From positions 1 to 52,500 of the forward strand of contig CACKFV010000005.1 in NCBI GenBank assembly GCA_902599605.1: 52,500 nt of DNA, in the 5' to 3' direction. The position numbers and the translations under genes are program-made. Of this stretch, positions 49,245 through 52,500 are shown piece after piece. The notes beneath the pieces were generated by a model. The model worked only from the letters and a program-made list of their open reading frames with translations. It did not search any database and was not told the DNA's origin. Within the stretch, counting starts at the first letter, position 1, and the number at the start of each line of letters is the position of its first letter. This DNA is from an uncultured Pelagibacteraceae bacterium. GTDB taxonomy: Bacteria > Pseudomonadota > Alphaproteobacteria > Pelagibacterales > Pelagibacteraceae.

Positions 49245-50552
49245 TCAATTAATTTTTATTATTAAATCAGATTTAAGTACATCAGTTTTTATTCTGACAA
49301 TTTCAAAATCTTCCCTCACTGGTCCTTTAAGTGATTTCCCTGGAGGTAGTTTAAGTGTTTGTGAGTTTATTTTTTTTCCGTTTTCAATTACTTCATAATG
49401 CAAATGTGGGCCTGTAGACATTCCGGTTGATCCGACGAAACCTATTATCTGTCCTTGTTTTACTCTAGATCCAGGTACAGCAAGACTTGAAAATTTAGAC
49501 ATGTGAGCATAAATAGTTTGATATGTTGTGTTATGTTTTATTTTTACACAATTGCCACCTCCACCACACCATCCAGCTTTTATAATAATACCGTCGCCTG
49601 ATGCCATTATTGGTGTACCTAGCGGTGCAGCAAAATCAGTACCTCGATGCATTTTATTAAAACCTAAAATAGGATGTTTTCTCATTCCAAATGGAGACGA
49701 CAGTCTTGCTCCATTTATCGGGGTTTTCATTAAAGCTTTTTTAACACTTTTTCCGTTTTCATCATAGTGTCCAAAAAATTTTTTATCTGGATAAAAATAT
49801 AATTGATTGGTTTGCCCTCTTAAAACTAAGTTTGCATAAATAATTTCACCAGTGCTGAAAACTTCATTTTTTTCGTCTATAAACGTTTCATAAATAATCT
49901 GATAAGAGTCATTTTTTCTTATATCTCTCTGGAAATCTACTTGGAACCCATAAAGCCTAGCAAATTCAATAATCACATTAGGACTTATATTTTGTTTTGT
50001 GGCAGATTTATATAGACTTGACTTTATAACACCTTCTTTTAATACAAGCCTCTTAGTGAGATTAGTTACAATTTCCTCTTTTTTTAACTGACCAGTTTCT
50101 AAATTTTTGACTATTTGTATTTTTCTAGTTTTCGAAACAGGTATTAAAAGACTAAGTATCTTTTTGTTATTTTTATCAGTATTATCCAGAATTATATTTA
50201 GAATTTGCTTGGATCTAATTTTGTTAGTTTCCTTTTTACTTAAGATTGCAAATATTTTTTTTATTTCATCATCTTTTACAGAAAATTCTTTAAGAATGTC
50301 TCTTAGTGTCTGTCCGCTTTTTACTGAATAGTCAATCTGTTCATATCTAGGAGTTAAATTAAAAAAAATGTGGTTTATTGTTTTTTTAAAGTAAGTATTT
50401 CTTAAAATCTTTATATATTCATTATCAATTTTTTTGCTTTGCGAATTATAAACCTGAATCATAATCGTTGAAACAATCAAAAGGAGTATTAAAAGAAATA
50501 CCTCAGTATTCTTTCTAATAAATGATGTAACCTTAAGTTGAATAAATCTCAT
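49245..50552 (-). CDS. M23 family metallopeptidase (peptidoglycan DD-endopeptidase type)
   Basis: A 435-residue cell-wall peptidase with one N-terminal membrane anchor (about residues 16-33), a LysM/OapA-like segment (YSVKSGQTLRDILKEFSV, about 75-92) and a C-terminal LytM domain. The zinc ligands are visible in MHRGTDFAAPLGTP (His and Asp) and GPHLHYEV (HxH). This layout matches MepM/ShyA-type endopeptidases that cut cross-links to let the sacculus grow. The LytM motif is complete, so it should be an active enzyme rather than an EnvC-type activator. It stands alone upstream of the rRNA region, transcribed away from it. Confidence 0.9.
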   Translation of the reverse strand: MRFIQLKVTSFIRKNTEVFLLILLLIVSTIMIQVYNSQSKKIDNEYIKILRNTYFKKTINHIFFNLTPRYEQIDYSVKSGQTLRDILKEFSVKDDEIKKIFAILSKKETNKIRSKQILNIILDNTDKNNKKILSLLIPVSKTRKIQIVKNLETGQLKKEEIVTNLTKRLVLKEGVIKSSLYKSATKQNISPNVIIEFARLYGFQVDFQRDIRKNDSYQIIYETFIDEKNEVFSTGEIIYANLVLRGQTNQLYFYPDKKFFGHYDENGKSVKKALMKTPINGARLSSPFGMRKHPILGFNKMHRGTDFAAPLGTPIMASGDGIIIKAGWCGGGGNCVKIKHNTTYQTIYAHMSKFSSLAVPGSRVKQGQIIGFVGSTGMSTGPHLHYEVIENGKKINSQTLKLPPGKSLKGPVREDFEIVRIKTDVLKSDLIIKIN

Positions 50553-50609
50553 GGAATTTCTATAATTTCTTGTTTTTAAAAATACCAGCTCGAAAAGTAT
50601 AGGTTTTTA

Positions 50610-50640
50610 TTGACTTTTTTAAACTATTTTCTTTGATAAT
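50610..50640 (+). promoter_or_regulatory. Candidate rRNA promoter P1
   Basis: TTGACT at 50610-50615 and GATAAT at 50635-50640 (five of six matches to the -10 consensus) with a 19-nt spacer, about 210 nt upstream of 16S rRNA. The 299-nt gene-free stretch 50553-50851 contains only this, the next promoter and leader structures. Confidence 0.45.
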
Positions 50641-50643
50641 CGC

Positions 50644-50671
50644 TTGATTTACCAACGATTTGTACTATAAG
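50644..50671 (+). promoter_or_regulatory. Candidate rRNA promoter P2
   Basis: TTGATT at 50644-50649 and TATAAG at 50666-50671, spacer 16 nt, directly after P1. Tandem promoters are common upstream of rRNA operons, and this pair has better spacing than P1. Start of transcription would be near 50678. Confidence 0.5.
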
Positions 50672-50747
50672 CAGTCTCTCCAAGCAATGAAAATTGTTAA
50701 TTATTAGGGTTAAACCTAATTAGCTATTTAAAAAGTAAAATTTTAAG

Positions 50748-50768
50748 AAGAGAAGTGTGGACGGTTAA
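50748..50768 (+). other. Left arm of the 16S rRNA processing helix
   Basis: The 21 nt from 50748 (starting AAGAGAAGTGTGGACGG) pair with 52380-52400 downstream of 16S (ending GCACTTCTCTT). All 21 positions can pair; two of them are G-U, so the arms differ in sequence but keep the helix. This is the long-range stem that loops out 16S rRNA and is cut by RNase III. Confidence 0.8.
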
Positions 50769-50801
50769 GGTTACCAAAATTTGTCGTACACACTTCAACA
50801 T

Positions 50802-50829
50802 TATATAAATTTATTCTTAGATTTATATA
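50802..50829 (+). other. Leader hairpin before 16S rRNA
   Basis: TATATAAAT (50802-50810) and ATTTATATA (50821-50829) form a 9-bp stem with a 10-nt loop; CACACTTC upstream and GAAG/GTGTG downstream can extend it with bulges. It lies between the processing helix and the 16S 5' end and probably guides 5' end maturation. Confidence 0.5.
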
Positions 50830-50851
50830 GAAGCTAGTGTGCGCCGTTTTT

Positions 50852-52326
<1,475 letters not shown>

Positions 52327-52379
52327 CTAAGGATGAATAAAATTTTTTAATTTTATTCTAAATATTTAACAGGTTAATG

Positions 52380-52400
52380 TTGACCGTCCGCACTTCTCTT
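52380..52400 (+). other. Right arm of the 16S rRNA processing helix
   Basis: Pairs with 50748-50768 over 21 positions, including G-U pairs at 52382 and 52390. It lies in the 105-nt spacer between 16S rRNA and tRNA-Ile, which holds nothing else that I can identify. Confidence 0.8.
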
Positions 52401-52431
52401 TTTAAATTTGTGTTTCTCTTAAAAACAATGA

Positions 52432-52500
52432 GGGCCGGTAGCTCAGTTGGTTAGAGCACACCCTTGATAAGGGTGGGGTCGATAGTTCGAGTCTATCTCG
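52432..52500 (+). tRNA. tRNA-Ile (GAT anticodon), 3' end cut by the window
   Basis: The first 69 nt of a tRNA: acceptor GGGCCGG, D stem GCTC/GAGC with a normal AGTTGGTTA loop, anticodon stem CACCC/GGGTG with loop TTGATAA (anticodon GAT), T stem GATAG/CTATC with loop TTCGAGT. tRNA-Ile(GAT) is the normal first tRNA in the 16S-23S spacer; tRNA-Ala and 23S would be expected to follow. Its D and T loops are ordinary, in contrast to tRNA-Thr and tRNA-Phe. Confidence 0.93.

Overview
The window comes from a streamlined marine alphaproteobacterium of the SAR11 (Pelagibacterales) type. The evidence is a near-complete 16S rRNA gene at the right end that reads as SAR11, very A+T-rich DNA, very short or negative spacing between genes (many TAATG or ATGA stop/start overlaps), and gene orders that are classic for alphaproteobacteria: rpmH-rnpA-yidD-yidC, murA-DUF2948-hisD-infA, hisS-hisZ-hisG, aroA/rpsA/ihfB/trpFBA/accD/folC/trxA, rnd-kdsD-lptC-lptB, argD-argF, cycM/kdsB-pheA, ffs-dnaX-ybaB-recR, secA/argJ and prfA-prmC-DUF4167. 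I see no phage, insertion sequence or CRISPR array; this is core genome.

Layout. 1-2.8 kb (minus): ribosomal protein L34, RNase P protein, YidD, YidC and the start of argB. 2.9-8.4 kb: a TVP38-like membrane protein, tRNA-Thr, two small unknown proteins, dcd, murA, DUF2948, hisD, infA, tRNA-Phe and a cold-shock gene. 8.5-11.8 kb: tRNA-His placed directly in front of hisS, then hisZ and hisG. 11.9-14.7 kb: two DNA exonucleases and thioredoxin. 14.7-26.6 kb (minus): folC, accD, trpA, trpB, trpF, pyrF, ihfB, rpsA, then aroA, lptB, lptC, kdsD and rnd. 26.6-31.9 kb: an NDUFA9-like SDR, a SHOCT protein, gcrA (interrupted, minus), an ABC-2 permease, argD, argF and a membrane cytochrome c. 32.0-36.3 kb: kdsB, pheA, SRP RNA, dnaX, ybaB and recR. 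36.3-50.6 kb: malate synthase G, accA, secA, argJ, DUF1178, ubiG, lysC, ispG, prfA, prmC, DUF4167 and an M23 peptidase. 50.6-52.5 kb: rRNA promoters and leader, 16S rRNA, and the first part of tRNA-Ile.

The genes are mostly anabolic and informational: histidine, tryptophan, arginine, phenylalanine, lysine-family and pyrimidine synthesis; peptidoglycan and LPS supply; fatty-acid initiation; translation and secretion. Several neighbours usual in other alphaproteobacteria (engB, cmk, lptA) are missing from their expected slots.

Most notable observations. (1) gcrA, the cell-cycle regulator, is intact on both sides of a 49-nt frameshifting insert that carries a 16-bp hairpin and is bounded by identical ATC codons, in the middle of its most conserved motif. 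The layout resembles a translational bypass element, although a recent disabling insertion is not excluded. (2) tRNA-His has U72/A73, forms the 5' leader of hisS, and ends 3 nt before the hisS start codon. (3) TrpF, TrpB, TrpA, AccD and FolC are full length and keep their catalytic residues, but all have changed in otherwise near-invariant substrate-binding motifs. (4) dnaX carries an in-frame A AAA AAG heptamer that would make a short gamma-like product. (5) tRNA-Thr and tRNA-Phe have paired changes at the D-loop/T-loop contact positions.
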